Assembly (NCBI GenBank): GCA_033549365.1
Contig: JAWSUF010000003.1
Span: forward strand, 248,001-312,000
Direction of reading: 5' to 3'
DNA: 64,000 nt
From: Acidobacteriota bacterium
GTDB lineage: Bacteria > Acidobacteriota > Aminicenantia > Aminicenantales > Saccharicenantaceae
Position 1 is the first letter of the stretch. Each line of letters starts with the position of its first letter. Below the pieces are notes generated by a model. The model was not told the origin of the DNA, did no database searches, and saw nothing but the letters and a program-made list of their open reading frames with translations. The translations under genes were made by a program, and so were the position numbers. Positions 52,420 through 63,179 of this stretch are shown piece after piece.

Positions 52420-53642
52420 CGGCGGTTCTCCGCAGCCGAACGATAGGCGGTTATGAGGCCGTCGTAGTGCCGGTTGGGATGGAAATGCTCTTCGGAGAAC
52501 TTCCGGGCGTTTTTTCCCATGACGGGTATTCTTTCAGGATTTTCGAGAAAAGACAAGATCGACCTCTGAAGATCGAAGGCCGATCCTGACTTGAAAAGCC
52601 GTCCCGTCTCCCCGTTGCGTACGAATTCGGGAATGCCGCCGACGAAGGCGCCGATAACCGGTTTGCCCAGAGCGAAAGCTTCAACGACGGCATAAGGGCT
52701 GTTTTCCGGCCATATCGAAGGAACGACGATGGCCAGGGACCTTCGGATTTCTTCCCAAACCCGTTCCCTTGGCTGGTGTCCGAGGAAAGCGACGTTGGTT
52801 AGGCCGAGAGTCCGGGCCGTCCTTTCGAGCGCCGTCCTTTCCGGACCGTCGCCGAGGATTTTGACCGTAACCTCGACGTTCCGAACGGCTTCGAGGAGGA
52901 GACCGACTCCTTTTTCCGTCGACAGACGGCCGGCGAAGACGAGTGTTTTTTCCGCGGGGATTGAGCTTTCGGGAGGCGGTCCCGGGTCGAAGAGGTTGGG
53001 AAGATGGCGGATCCGGCCGCGGAATCCCATGGAACGAAATTGTTGGATGAGAAAGAGGCTTGGGCTGATGAAGAGATCGACATTGCGGAAAATGCCGAGA
53101 ACAGTGCGATGAAAAACCGCCTCGGCGGCGCCGAGAAAGCCGGCGGCCGCGGAGTTTTTGAGACATCGCCGGAGAACGCCATGGTAATAGCGGCCGCCGC
53201 GGCACCGGTCACAGGGCTGTCCGCCGCTCAGCAAAATGTAGGCCGGGCAGACAAGCTGATAGTCGTGAAGGGTCATGACCGTCGGAATACCGTACCGGCG
53301 GAGCCCATGGAGAATGGAGGGAGAGATCTGGCGGTGGATATTGTGGAGATGGGCGACATCGGGACGGGCTCGGCGGATCAGAGCCTCGATTTTCCGGCGC
53401 GCTTCCAGGGAATAGAGAATCCGGCCGGCGGCTTTCAGCTTGGCACTCGGGCCTTTCAGGCGGTCGAAATCGATCGGGGACATGAAGTATCGGGAATCCG
53501 GATGAGTCTCGTTCCGGGGATGACTCATGGAGAAAAAACGAACTTCGTGGCCGTGTCGCCGCAGCAGTTCGGCCGTGTCGAAAAACAGAGTTTCGCTTCC
53601 GCCTTTGCGATAGAAGAACTTGTTGACGAGGAGAATCTTCAC
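52416..53642 (-). CDS. GT4-family glycosyltransferase
   Basis: 408 residues from a GTG at 53642 that overlaps the pyruvyl transferase stop by GTGA. Features: MKILLVNKFFYRKGGSETLF, a cysteine-containing insert (VCPAYILLSGGQPCDRC) seen in a subset of GT4 enzymes, LVFAGRLSTEKGVGLLLEA and PSIWPENSPYAVVEAFALGKP. It likely adds one sugar to an exported polysaccharide or glycolipid. Confidence 0.88.
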   Translation of the reverse strand: MKILLVNKFFYRKGGSETLFFDTAELLRRHGHEVRFFSMSHPRNETHPDSRYFMSPIDFDRLKGPSAKLKAAGRILYSLEARRKIEALIRRARPDVAHLHNIHRQISPSILHGLRRYGIPTVMTLHDYQLVCPAYILLSGGQPCDRCRGGRYYHGVLRRCLKNSAAAGFLGAAEAVFHRTVLGIFRNVDLFISPSLFLIQQFRSMGFRGRIRHLPNLFDPGPPPESSIPAEKTLVFAGRLSTEKGVGLLLEAVRNVEVTVKILGDGPERTALERTARTLGLTNVAFLGHQPRERVWEEIRRSLAIVVPSIWPENSPYAVVEAFALGKPVIGAFVGGIPEFVRNGETGRLFKSGSAFDLQRSILSFLENPERIPVMGKNARKFSEEHFHPNRHYDGLITAYRSAAENRR

Positions 53643-54895
53643 AGGGTCTCCCGTCCGCATGCCACAGCCATTCCGGCTTTGAGTTTGGTTCGGGCTTCCA
53701 TGCGAAGCTTCTCTGTGGCGGCGCGCATCCTGTCGGATATGTCCCCGGCTTCGGCCAGGGCCTCGGCAGCCAATCCGGAGATTCGTTCCGGCGAAAGATC
53801 CCCGATGTCCAGGGAATATTTCTGCAAACCCAAAGACCGAAGAGTGGAAGAGCTTTTTGGCTGGTAACCGATGGAGACGACGGGGATTCCCCGGAGAAGG
53901 GCCAGAAGCGCGGAATGGAATCGGGTGGCGATGACCAGATCGGCGCGAGCCAGACGGTCCATAACAGCGTCGGGCGGATCCGTTGCCGCTCCTCCTCCGT
54001 AGATCGCCCGGTTTTCGGGAAGGACCGTGCATAAACGCCGGTAAAGGCGCCGCGCAATCTCCCGATCATCCTCGAAACGGCCGGGTCCGCGGACCCAGGG
54101 AAGAACCAGGATTGAGGCATCAAGTCTCCGGACGATTTCGCTGCAGGCTTTTTCCAGAGCCGCCAGATAAGCCCGGCTTCGATCCCGGGCATCCCGGCGG
54201 GGCAGGTTGGGAAAACTCCACCGGCGCGGGGTGACCGCGATCAAAGGGCGTGACCGATCCCTCGGCCGCCTCGGCTCAATCGGGGGCTCGAGAAAAACGG
54301 CATCAGGGCATATTCCGACCCGGTTCCGACCCGGTGACCCGGCCAGAAGCTTGCAAAGAAATGCGTGGGATTCGTCTTCGCGGGCGAAGATTTTCCGGAC
54401 GCCCCGTCCCCCCAGAGCGTTTTTCAGAAGACGGCGGGCGGCCGTGCCGTCCAAGGGGCCGAACGATTGGGGAAAATGAATCAGGGGCTTTTTCATCCAG
54501 GATGCGATTTTCACGTGGAGAATGTTCTGGAGAAACATCGGTCCCGGCAGGCGTTTTCGCCCGGTCCAGAAATATCCCCCGCCGCTGCCGATGACGAGAT
54601 CGGCGGTCGAAAGACACTTCAGGAGACGCAACTTGGCGGCCGGATTTCCCGTCTCGGTCAACAACCGGGCCGTCTTTCCCGGTCGACCGGAATAAGCCGA
54701 AGGCGCGGGAAAAAGGGGCGGGAAGACATCGACATTCCAGGCATCGTAAGCGATCCTGTCGAGGGAGGCCGTTCGCGAGGTCAGGGCGATATCCGCTCCC
54801 GGATAAACCTCTCTTGCAAAATCGAGCTGGGCTTTGACGATGGCCGCGTCGCCCGTGTTGAGAACGGAGTGGGTATTGAGAATGACAATTCTCAC
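53639..54895 (-). CDS. Polysaccharide pyruvyl transferase family protein
   Basis: 418 residues from a GTG at 54895. Family marks are LNTHSVLNTGDAAIVKAQ at the start, GSGGGYFW, HFPQSFGPL, KIFAREDES and ATRFHSALLALLRGIPVVSIGY. Members (WcaK/CsaB type) add pyruvate ketals to surface polysaccharides. It is the first sugar gene after the metallophosphoesterase gene. Confidence 0.88.
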   Translation of the reverse strand: MRIVILNTHSVLNTGDAAIVKAQLDFAREVYPGADIALTSRTASLDRIAYDAWNVDVFPPLFPAPSAYSGRPGKTARLLTETGNPAAKLRLLKCLSTADLVIGSGGGYFWTGRKRLPGPMFLQNILHVKIASWMKKPLIHFPQSFGPLDGTAARRLLKNALGGRGVRKIFAREDESHAFLCKLLAGSPGRNRVGICPDAVFLEPPIEPRRPRDRSRPLIAVTPRRWSFPNLPRRDARDRSRAYLAALEKACSEIVRRLDASILVLPWVRGPGRFEDDREIARRLYRRLCTVLPENRAIYGGGAATDPPDAVMDRLARADLVIATRFHSALLALLRGIPVVSIGYQPKSSSTLRSLGLQKYSLDIGDLSPERISGLAAEALAEAGDISDRMRAATEKLRMEARTKLKAGMAVACGRETL

Positions 54896-54901
54896 GGCGT
54901 C

Positions 54902-55642
54902 CTAAATGCCCAGGCTCAGCCGTTCGGCCAGCGCCGAAGGCAGTCCGGCCTTGAGAATCTTATCCTGAGTCATCTCGATTTCGTAGTCGACACGATAAAA
55001 ATTGACGATCCGCGTCTGCGAATCATAGACGGCGAAGGCCGCCTTGCTGTTGCGGTCCCGGGGTTGGCCGACCGAACCGGGATTGATGAGATAAGCTTTG
55101 TCTTTTTCCAGTTTCACTTCGGTGGCTTCCCCCTCGATGAGCGTCCCTTCGGCCGAATGATTGTGCCGGGCGTAGACGAACGGGAAATGGGTGTGCCCGA
55201 AAAAGCAGACCGGGGTCCGGAAATAATCGAAGGCCTCCATGGCGTCGCCTTCTCCGAAGATGTAGTAGTCCTCGTCGAAGGGTGCTCCGTGGCAGACGGA
55301 AACATCCCCGTCGACGATCTCGGGACCCCGCGGCAGAGCGGCCAGGAGTTCGAGATTGTGTTTTTTTATGTTTGTCTTGGCCCACTCGATGGCCGCTGCG
55401 GCAATGGGATTGAAGGTCTGGATGGTGTCGAGATCGCAGACGGCCTTGTCGTGGTTGCCCCGGATGATGGACAGGGGCTTGAGGCCGAGGACTTTCTGCA
55501 CGACCTCATTGGGCGATGCTCCATAACCGACGAGATCGCCAAGACAGAGGGTGCGGTCGATTTTCTTTCGCGCCGCCGTCTTGAGGACGGCATTCAGTGC
55601 TTCCAGATTGCCGTGAATGTCCGTCAACACCAGATAGCGCAT
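54902..55642 (-). CDS. Metallophosphoesterase (YfcE/MJ0936-like)
   Basis: 246 residues. The di-metal ligands are all visible: LTDIHGN, GDLVGYGASPNE, IRGNHDKAV, SVCHGAP and FFGHTHFPF. Such proteins hydrolyse phosphodiesters or phosphoproteins; the substrate is unknown. It starts 3 bases after the lipA stop and is probably co-transcribed with it. Confidence 0.88.
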   Translation of the reverse strand: MRYLVLTDIHGNLEALNAVLKTAARKKIDRTLCLGDLVGYGASPNEVVQKVLGLKPLSIIRGNHDKAVCDLDTIQTFNPIAAAAIEWAKTNIKKHNLELLAALPRGPEIVDGDVSVCHGAPFDEDYYIFGEGDAMEAFDYFRTPVCFFGHTHFPFVYARHNHSAEGTLIEGEATEVKLEKDKAYLINPGSVGQPRDRNSKAAFAVYDSQTRIVNFYRVDYEIEMTQDKILKAGLPSALAERLSLGI

Positions 55643-55645
55643 GAT

Positions 55646-56554
55646 TCATGCCTTTCGTTTCGACGAGAGGAAGAGTTTTTCCGCAAAATAGGAACTCCGG
55701 ATCAGCGGGCCGGAGGCGACGTCCCGAAATCCGAATGTCAGGGCCGAGGTCCGCAGCCGGTCGAAATCGCCGGGAGGATAATACCGCGCGACGGGCGCAT
55801 GAGCCTTTGACGGCCTGAGGTATTGGCCGATCGTCAGCAGATCACACCCGGCCGATCTCAGGTCGGCGAAACTTCGCTGAAGGTCCTCTTCGGATTCGCC
55901 GAGTCCGACCATAAGGCCCGACTTGACGAGGGCACCCCGCCGCCCGGCCGCGGCTAGGACCCCGAGGGATCTCCGATAGTTTTCCAGGGGCCGCAGGATG
56001 GCCGGGTAGAGGGATTCCACGGTTTCCAAATTGTGATTGAGGGCATCGGGCCCGGCTGCGAGTACGGTCTCCAGGGCCTTCGCATCGCCCCCGAAATCGG
56101 GGATCAGCGCCTCGATCCGCGTTTCGGGACAGGCCCTGCGTACGGCCCGAATCGTCGCGGCGAAATGCCCGGCGCCCCCGTCGGGCAGATCGTCCCGCGT
56201 CACCGAGGTGATGACGGCATACCGAAGTCCGAGGGTCCGGACGGCATCGGCGGTTCGGGCCGGCTCATCGGGATCGGGGGGCGCAGGAGATCCTTTGGCC
56301 ACGGCGCAAAACGCGCAGGTGCGGGTGCAGACATCGCCCAGGATCATGAACGCGGCCGTTTGTTGGGACCAGCACTCGCCGATGTTCGGACATCGGGCGC
56401 TTCGGCAGACCGTGTGGAGCCCCTTTTTCCTCAGGAGTCCCGAGACTTCGGAGCAATCCCGGCCGAACGGCGGCCGGACCTTGAGCCAATCGGGTTTACG
56501 CGTCCCGACGGCTTTCGATGCTTCAGATGCAGGGAGAATGGCAAACGCTCCCAA
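55646..56554 (-). CDS. lipA: Lipoyl synthase
   Basis: 302 residues. The auxiliary cluster motif CRSARCPNIGECW (CX4CX5C) and the radical SAM motif CTRTCAFC are both present, with VITSVTRDDLPDGGAGHFA and the C-terminal RSSYFAEK arginine-serine motif. It inserts two sulfurs into octanoyl groups on lipoyl-dependent enzymes. The apparent TTG start at 56554 lacks a ribosome-binding site. Confidence 0.95.
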   Translation of the reverse strand: MGAFAILPASEASKAVGTRKPDWLKVRPPFGRDCSEVSGLLRKKGLHTVCRSARCPNIGECWSQQTAAFMILGDVCTRTCAFCAVAKGSPAPPDPDEPARTADAVRTLGLRYAVITSVTRDDLPDGGAGHFAATIRAVRRACPETRIEALIPDFGGDAKALETVLAAGPDALNHNLETVESLYPAILRPLENYRRSLGVLAAAGRRGALVKSGLMVGLGESEEDLQRSFADLRSAGCDLLTIGQYLRPSKAHAPVARYYPPGDFDRLRTSALTFGFRDVASGPLIRSSYFAEKLFLSSKRKA

Positions 56555-56608
56555 AATTCAATTTTGCCCCGCGATAGGAAAAAGTTTCCAGGCCGGAGAA
56601 AGAATCCC

Positions 56609-56815
56609 TCAGTATTCGAAGTCGCGTTCTCTGCGGAGACGCCGTCTCATGCGCTTGCGCGCCTGGGCGGCTTTCATCCGCCGCTTCTCTCCGGGTTTGT
56701 AGAACACGGAATGCTTCTTGATTTCCTTGATGATGGCTTCCTGCTGGACCTTCCGTTTGAAGCGGCGCAGAGCGGCCTCGAGGTTTTCGCCTTCGTCCAA
56801 AATGACGAACGCCAA
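56609..56815 (-). CDS. rpsU: 30S ribosomal protein S21
   Basis: 68 residues from a TTG at 56815, set by GGAGGTGA 5 bases upstream; the longer ATG reading would be too long for S21. NLEAALRRFKRKVQQEAIIK and the basic tail ARKRMRRRLRRERDFEY are typical. S21 helps initiation on the 30S subunit. Confidence 0.93.
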   Translation of the reverse strand: MAFVILDEGENLEAALRRFKRKVQQEAIIKEIKKHSVFYKPGEKRRMKAAQARKRMRRRLRRERDFEY

Positions 56816-56877
56816 AAAAATCACCTCCTCACCTGGAAAAAAATACAAGGCTTTATACCCCGACTCCGGGTCCGATG

Positions 56878-57597
56878 TCAAGGAGAGCGCGGTTTGAGGC
56901 GCCCGCCGGCCTCACGAATGCAGGCCCTGGCCCCGGCCCTCATAGGCTCGACAAAAGGAACGGAGAGGTCGCCATCCCTGAGGACGAGAGGAATTTCCGT
57001 GCAGCCGGCCATGACGGCCTCGGCGCCGGCTTCGATCAGCCTCCCGGCCGCGGCTCTGATGATATCGCGGGGACGGCCTTCGATCGTTCCGGCCTTAACG
57101 CCGTCTTTCCCGAAAACCGCCGTCATGACCAGTGCTTGATCCTTATCGGAAGGTGTCAGAATCTTCAATCCGGCCGGCTCGAAGACGGCATGAACGACGC
57201 GGGACATCAAGGTTCCCGTCGTGGCCAGGAGACCGACCGTGCGGACTTCGGGCCGGATCTCCCGGAGTTCTCGGAGGGCCTCTTCCAGGATGTTGACGAA
57301 AGGCCGCCGGGTCCGGGCTGCGACCTGAGGCCAGAAATGGTGGGCTGTGACGCAGGGCATGACCAGGATGTCCGCTCCGGCCGCCTCCAAGGCGGTGATG
57401 CCTTGAATCAACCAGGGGGCGGGACTGTCCCCGCCATAAAGGATGGCCGCCGTTCTGTCGGGGACCTGGGGACGGCTGTAGAGAACGGCGGGGATGTGGT
57501 CCCTGTCGCCCGCCGCTTCCGTGTTCCGGATGACGAGTTCGAGAAATCGGACCGAGGCTTCGGGTCCCATCCCGCCCAGAATGCCGAGAGTTTTCAT
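56878..57597 (-). CDS. Aspartate/glutamate racemase family protein
   Basis: 239 residues from the ATG at 57597. N-terminal TLGILGGMGPEASVRFLELV and the two catalytic cysteines, in VMPCVTAHHF and AGCTEIPLVL, are in place. It interconverts L- and D-forms of aspartate or a related amino acid. It is divergent from the laccase-domain gene and probably monocistronic. Confidence 0.88.
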   Translation of the reverse strand: MKTLGILGGMGPEASVRFLELVIRNTEAAGDRDHIPAVLYSRPQVPDRTAAILYGGDSPAPWLIQGITALEAAGADILVMPCVTAHHFWPQVAARTRRPFVNILEEALRELREIRPEVRTVGLLATTGTLMSRVVHAVFEPAGLKILTPSDKDQALVMTAVFGKDGVKAGTIEGRPRDIIRAAAGRLIEAGAEAVMAGCTEIPLVLRDGDLSVPFVEPMRAGARACIREAGGRLKPRSP

Positions 57598-57698
57598 GCG
57601 CCCATGATAATCCCGCCAGTTCCCGCAGGCAAGCGGTTTGTGCCGGATTCGCGGGACGGACGGCATGTGGTATAAAAGATAGTGAAAGCGAGGCGCGA

Positions 57699-58418
57699 AT
57701 GACTCCTGACCGGAACCGAATCTTGTGCGTGCCCCGCCTTGACGGCATCCCTTGGCTTGTCCATGGCTTTGGGACGGCGGCCTGGACGGAGGACGATTTC
57801 GCCTCAAGCGAAGCCTTGCGCGATTTCCGTCCGGTCTATCTCCGGCAGATCCACACGGATATCGTCCGCACACCGGACCCGGACGCCGACGAGTCGCCCG
57901 AGGGAGATGCCTGGGTCACCGACTCGCCCGGCTTTCTTCTTGTGATCAAGACGGCCGACTGCCTTCCCCTCCTTCTCGTCGATCCCCGTCGCCGTGCCGT
58001 CGGGGCCGTCCACTGCGGCTGGAGAAGCACGCGTCTCGGCATCGCCGCGAAGGCCGTTCAGGCCATGGCGGAGCGGTTCGGAGCCGACCCGGCCGCCTTA
58101 ATCGCGGCGCTGGGGCCTTGCATCGGGACACCCTGCTACGAAGTCGGAACCGAAGTCGCCCGGGAATTCCGGGACGCAGGGCTGCCGGATGTTCTCCGCC
58201 CGCATCCTTCGAACCCGGAGCAAAGTTTTCTCGATCTCCACGAGGCGAACAAACGACAGCTGTTGAAATCCGGCCTCGGCGCGGACCATATCGTCTCCCT
58301 CGATCTCTGCACCCGCTGCGAGCCCGCCCTTCACTCCTGGCGCCGCGACCGCAACCCCGCCGCCCGCATGCTCAACTTCATCGGCCTCCACCCACCTCAT
58401 CGGTCTCCCCCTCAATAA
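57699..58418 (+). CDS. pgeF: YfiH-type laccase-domain protein (PgeF/purine nucleoside phosphorylase family)
   Basis: 239 residues. Metal-ligand motifs of the DUF152 family are YLRQIHTD, KTADCLPLLLVD, AVHCGWRSTRLGIA and GPCIGTPCYEVG. Members are reported as purine nucleoside phosphorylases/adenosine deaminases or peptidoglycan-editing factors. An extended -10 (TGG TATAAA at 57671) gives a short leader. Confidence 0.88.
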   Translation: MTPDRNRILCVPRLDGIPWLVHGFGTAAWTEDDFASSEALRDFRPVYLRQIHTDIVRTPDPDADESPEGDAWVTDSPGFLLVIKTADCLPLLLVDPRRRAVGAVHCGWRSTRLGIAAKAVQAMAERFGADPAALIAALGPCIGTPCYEVGTEVAREFRDAGLPDVLRPHPSNPEQSFLDLHEANKRQLLKSGLGADHIVSLDLCTRCEPALHSWRRDRNPAARMLNFIGLHPPHRSPPQ

Positions 58419-58491
58419 GAAAAATGCGGCTCACAGAAAATCGCCCATAACGCAAATTGACTTCCCCCGAGCCTAAACCGCGGAAACCGAT

Positions 58492-58520
58492 TTGCATTTT
58501 ATCCGCGTTTTCCTTATGAT
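58492..58520 (+). promoter_or_regulatory. Leaderless promoter of the purC operon
   Basis: TTGCAT at 58492-58497 and TATGAT at 58515-58520, 17 bases apart. The ATG at 58530 follows after 9 bases with no ribosome-binding site. Confidence 0.6.
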
Positions 58521-58529
58521 TCTCCTACT

Positions 58530-59423
58530 ATGGAAAAACCCATCGGTGAAATGAATCTGACAGGTGTCCCGCTTTTTAATAAGGGAAAGGTCCGCAATGT
58601 CTATGAAGTCGACGACAAGCTGCTCATCGTGGCCACGGACAGGGTCTCGGCCTTCGATTTCGTTCTGCCTTCCCTGATTCCGCATAAAGGCCGTGTTCTG
58701 ACTCAGCTTTCCCGCTTCTGGTTTGACTTCACATCCCTCATTTGTCCCAACCACCTCATCGAATCCGAAGCCGCGCAATTCCCCGAAATCCTCCAGCCGT
58801 TTCGCGACATCCTCGACAAGCGGTCCATGCTCGTCCGCCGGACCGAGGTCATCCCGATCGAGTGCGTCGTCCGGGGCTATGTTTCGGGTTCCGGTTGGAA
58901 GGAATACAAGGAATCCGGAAAAATCTGCGGCATCAAGCTTCCCAAAGGGCTGCAGGAATCCGATCGGCTGGAAGAGCCCATCTTCACGCCGGCGACAAAG
59001 GCCGACCACGGCCACGACATCAACATCACCTTCAAGGAGATGCAGAAAACCGTGGGCGCCGACCTGGCCGCCCGGCTCCGGAAACTGAGTCTGGAACTCT
59101 ACACCAAAGCCTCCCTCCACGCCATTTCCAAAGGCATCATCATCGCCGACACCAAGTTCGAATTCGGGCTGGCCGGGAACGACATCCTCCTGATCGACGA
59201 AATCTTCACTCCCGACTCCTCGCGGTTCTGGCCGCTGGCCGAATATGCTCCCGGGAAGTCCCAACCCAGTCTCGACAAGCAGTTTGTCCGCGACTATCTG
59301 GAGACGACGGACTGGGACAAGAATTCAGAACCTCCCGTGCTTCCCGAAAACATCATCACCCGGACATCGGAGAAATACATCGAGATTTACCGGCTTCTCA
59401 CCGGAAACGACGACCTTCCATGA
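58530..59423 (+). CDS. purC: Phosphoribosylaminoimidazole-succinocarboxamide synthase
   Basis: 297 residues. SAICAR synthetase motifs: GKVRNVYEVDDKLLIVATDR, SAFDF, VRGYVSGSGWKEYKESGKIC in part, PIFTPATKADHGHD, IADTKFEFG and DEIFTPDSSRFW. It carries out the aspartate-adding step of purine synthesis. No other pur gene is in the window. It overlaps the PHP gene by ATGA. Confidence 0.95.
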   Translation: MEKPIGEMNLTGVPLFNKGKVRNVYEVDDKLLIVATDRVSAFDFVLPSLIPHKGRVLTQLSRFWFDFTSLICPNHLIESEAAQFPEILQPFRDILDKRSMLVRRTEVIPIECVVRGYVSGSGWKEYKESGKICGIKLPKGLQESDRLEEPIFTPATKADHGHDINITFKEMQKTVGADLAARLRKLSLELYTKASLHAISKGIIIADTKFEFGLAGNDILLIDEIFTPDSSRFWPLAEYAPGKSQPSLDKQFVRDYLETTDWDKNSEPPVLPENIITRTSEKYIEIYRLLTGNDDLP

Positions 59424-60307
59424 GCGGCCGGGTCGACCTTCACGTTCACTCCGACCGGAGTTGTGACGGCGATTTTTCTCCGGCCGAACTTGTCCGGATG
59501 GCCGCGGACATTGGTCTCCGGACGCTTTCCATCACCGATCACGATTCCGTCGCCGCCTATCCCGAAGCCGTGGCTTTCGGAGACGAGGCCGGCGTGGAGG
59601 TCATCCCGGGCATGGAGATCACGACGCTCTACGATGAAAGAGAATTTCATCTCCTTCTGCCCTTTGTCGATTGGACGCGCGAAGCCGTTTTCCACATCGT
59701 CGACTGCATGTCCGTCGCCCGTGAGCATGAGGCGCGGGAACGAGTCTCGCGGCTTCAGGAGATCGGACTGCCGTTGACCTGGGAAGAAGTCCGGGCGGTC
59801 ACGGACGGAGTACCGCCGCTCGGCGTCAAGATCGCCCAAATTCTTCTGGACAAACCGGAGAGCACCGCCGATTCGCGGCTGGCCGCGTATTTCAAATCCG
59901 ACCGGAGACCCTACGCGCCTTATCATTTCTATCAGGACTATTTCGCCGAGGGAAAACCGGCCTACGTGTCCAAAAATCACATCGCTCTCGTCGATGTCCT
60001 GGCGCTGGCGCCGGCCACGGGAGGCGTTCCGGTCCTGGCCCATCCCGGGGCCTATTTCCAGAGGACGACCCGCGATGATCTTTGGGCGCTCAAAGAATCA
60101 GGGCTGGCCGGGCTCGAGGTCTATACAACCTATCACACGCCTGATCAGACGGCCCTCTTTCGGGATTTGGCAGAGGAATTCGACCTTGTGGCCACGGCGG
60201 GATCGGATTTTCACGGCCGCATCAAGCCCCGCGTGGTTTTGGGCGGGGTGAAACAGGGTGTCTACGGGATGGTCGATGCCCTGAGGGAGAGAAGGACGGC
60301 GCCGTGA
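59420..60307 (+). CDS. PHP-domain phosphoesterase
   Basis: 295 residues. The PHP metal site is VDLHVHSDRSCDG, ITDHDSVAAY, PGMEITT, LAHPGAY and SDFHG. The domain is like YciV/TrpH-type 3',5'-nucleoside bisphosphate phosphatases. It is translationally coupled to purC and to cvpA (GTGA overlap). The substrate is not certain. Confidence 0.85.
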   Translation: MSGRVDLHVHSDRSCDGDFSPAELVRMAADIGLRTLSITDHDSVAAYPEAVAFGDEAGVEVIPGMEITTLYDEREFHLLLPFVDWTREAVFHIVDCMSVAREHEARERVSRLQEIGLPLTWEEVRAVTDGVPPLGVKIAQILLDKPESTADSRLAAYFKSDRRPYAPYHFYQDYFAEGKPAYVSKNHIALVDVLALAPATGGVPVLAHPGAYFQRTTRDDLWALKESGLAGLEVYTTYHTPDQTALFRDLAEEFDLVATAGSDFHGRIKPRVVLGGVKQGVYGMVDALRERRTAP

Positions 60308-60849
60308 ATTGGCTGGATGTCATGATCCTGGCCCTTCTTGTCATCACGCTCGTTCTGGGCCTTGTCAAGGGGCTGGTCCGGCAGATCGTGGGATTGGCCT
60401 CCGTCATCGCCGGGCTGGTCCTGGCCGTTCTCTATTTCAAGCCGGCCTCTTCCCTGATCCGGGGATTCGTGTCGTCCGACCTCCTGCGGCATTTCATCGG
60501 ATTTCTGGCCGTGTTCGCCGCCGTGTTGGCCGCCGGATCGCTTCTCGGCTGGCTGCTCGGCAAGGCCATGATCGGCCCTCTCCGGTTCCTCAATCATGCC
60601 GCCGGGGGGGCTCTTGGACTCGTTAAAGGCGTTCTCATTTCGGGCGTCGTTGTTTTGGCCCTTCTCCTTCTGGATGACGGGCACAATGCCCCGATCCGCA
60701 ACACCCTGATGACGTCGCGACTTGCGCCGCCCTGTTATCATGCCGTTCGAACTCTTGTCCTTCTGATTCCCCAGGGGCTCCGGGAGACATTCACCCAATC
60801 GACCGACAAAATCCGGGGAGGCCCGGCCGGACATGGACAAAAAATTTGA
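60304..60849 (+). CDS. cvpA: CvpA-family membrane protein
   Basis: 181 residues from a GTG. Four hydrophobic segments are at the family positions; WLDVMILALLVITLVLGLVKGLVRQ is partly diagnostic (LDVMILALL, GLVKGLVRQIVG), and GGALGLVKGVLISG follows. The family was first linked to colicin V export and later to envelope homeostasis. It is encoded between the PHP and Fis-like genes. Confidence 0.82.
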   Translation: MNWLDVMILALLVITLVLGLVKGLVRQIVGLASVIAGLVLAVLYFKPASSLIRGFVSSDLLRHFIGFLAVFAAVLAAGSLLGWLLGKAMIGPLRFLNHAAGGALGLVKGVLISGVVVLALLLLDDGHNAPIRNTLMTSRLAPPCYHAVRTLVLLIPQGLRETFTQSTDKIRGGPAGHGQKI

Positions 60850-61075
60850 AGCCCTGAACCTCCATCAGAAGCTGGAAATCATCATCCAGGAGATGGTGGA
60901 TCGCGACCTGAGCCTCAAGGATTCCATTCGGGAATTTGAAAAAATCTATGTGGAGACGACGGCCCGAAAATACAAAGGCAACAAGACCAAGACGGCCAAG
61001 GCTCTGGGCATCCATCGCAATACGCTCCATAATCGATCTAAAACACTGAAAACAAAGAAAAAAAGAAATATTTAG
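60833..61075 (+). CDS. Small Fis-type helix-turn-helix protein
   Basis: 80 residues. An N-terminal helix is followed by a Fis-like DNA-binding end: YKGNKTKTAKALGIHRNTLHNR. It resembles the isolated C-terminal domain of sigma-54 activators or a free-standing Fis. It overlaps cvpA by 17 bases. Its stop lies inside the first CIRCE-like element of groES, so it may share heat-shock control or read through into it. Confidence 0.7.
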   Translation: MDKKFEALNLHQKLEIIIQEMVDRDLSLKDSIREFEKIYVETTARKYKGNKTKTAKALGIHRNTLHNRSKTLKTKKKRNI

Positions 61076-61098
61076 CAATCCTTCGGCTTAACTGCTAA
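61072..61098 (+). promoter_or_regulatory. CIRCE-like operator 1 (upstream)
   Basis: TTAGCA (61072-61077) and TGCTAA (61093-61098) are separated by 15 bases, the 27-bp geometry of CIRCE. The inner arms diverge from the consensus. Confidence 0.55.
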
Positions 61099-61116
61099 AA
61101 AATTTGTATTCCCCTC

Positions 61117-61146
61117 TTGACAAATCGCCGGAGTTTGTTCTATATT
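61117..61146 (+). promoter_or_regulatory. Promoter of groES-groEL
   Basis: TTGACA at 61117-61122 and TATATT at 61141-61146, 18 bases apart, flanked by the two CIRCE-like sites. Confidence 0.75.
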
Positions 61147-61171
61147 AGCATTCGCAGCAATTCACTGCTAA
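61145..61171 (+). promoter_or_regulatory. CIRCE-like operator 2 (over the start site)
   Basis: TTAGCATTC begins at 61145 and CACTGCTAA ends at 61171. The outer six bases of each arm match CIRCE perfectly with the same 15-base centre. Binding of HrcA here would block transcription. Confidence 0.75.
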
Positions 61172-61190
61172 TCTTTAAGGAGGTTCATAT

Positions 61191-63112
<1,922 letters not shown>

Positions 63113-63179
63113 TCGTGCATAGATCAGGCTGATCGCGAAGAGATCAGGGCCTGATCGGCTGAAGTTCGAAATCGAACAC

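Noticed and set aside
54365-55810. 481-codon plus-strand open frame
   Set aside because: Antisense shadow of the pyruvyl transferase and metallophosphoesterase genes, a common effect in GC-rich DNA.
63137-63160. GATCAGG/CCTGATC palindrome after groEL
   Set aside because: Short and weak; the strong terminator at 63180-63218 already explains the 3' end, and no operator role could be supported.
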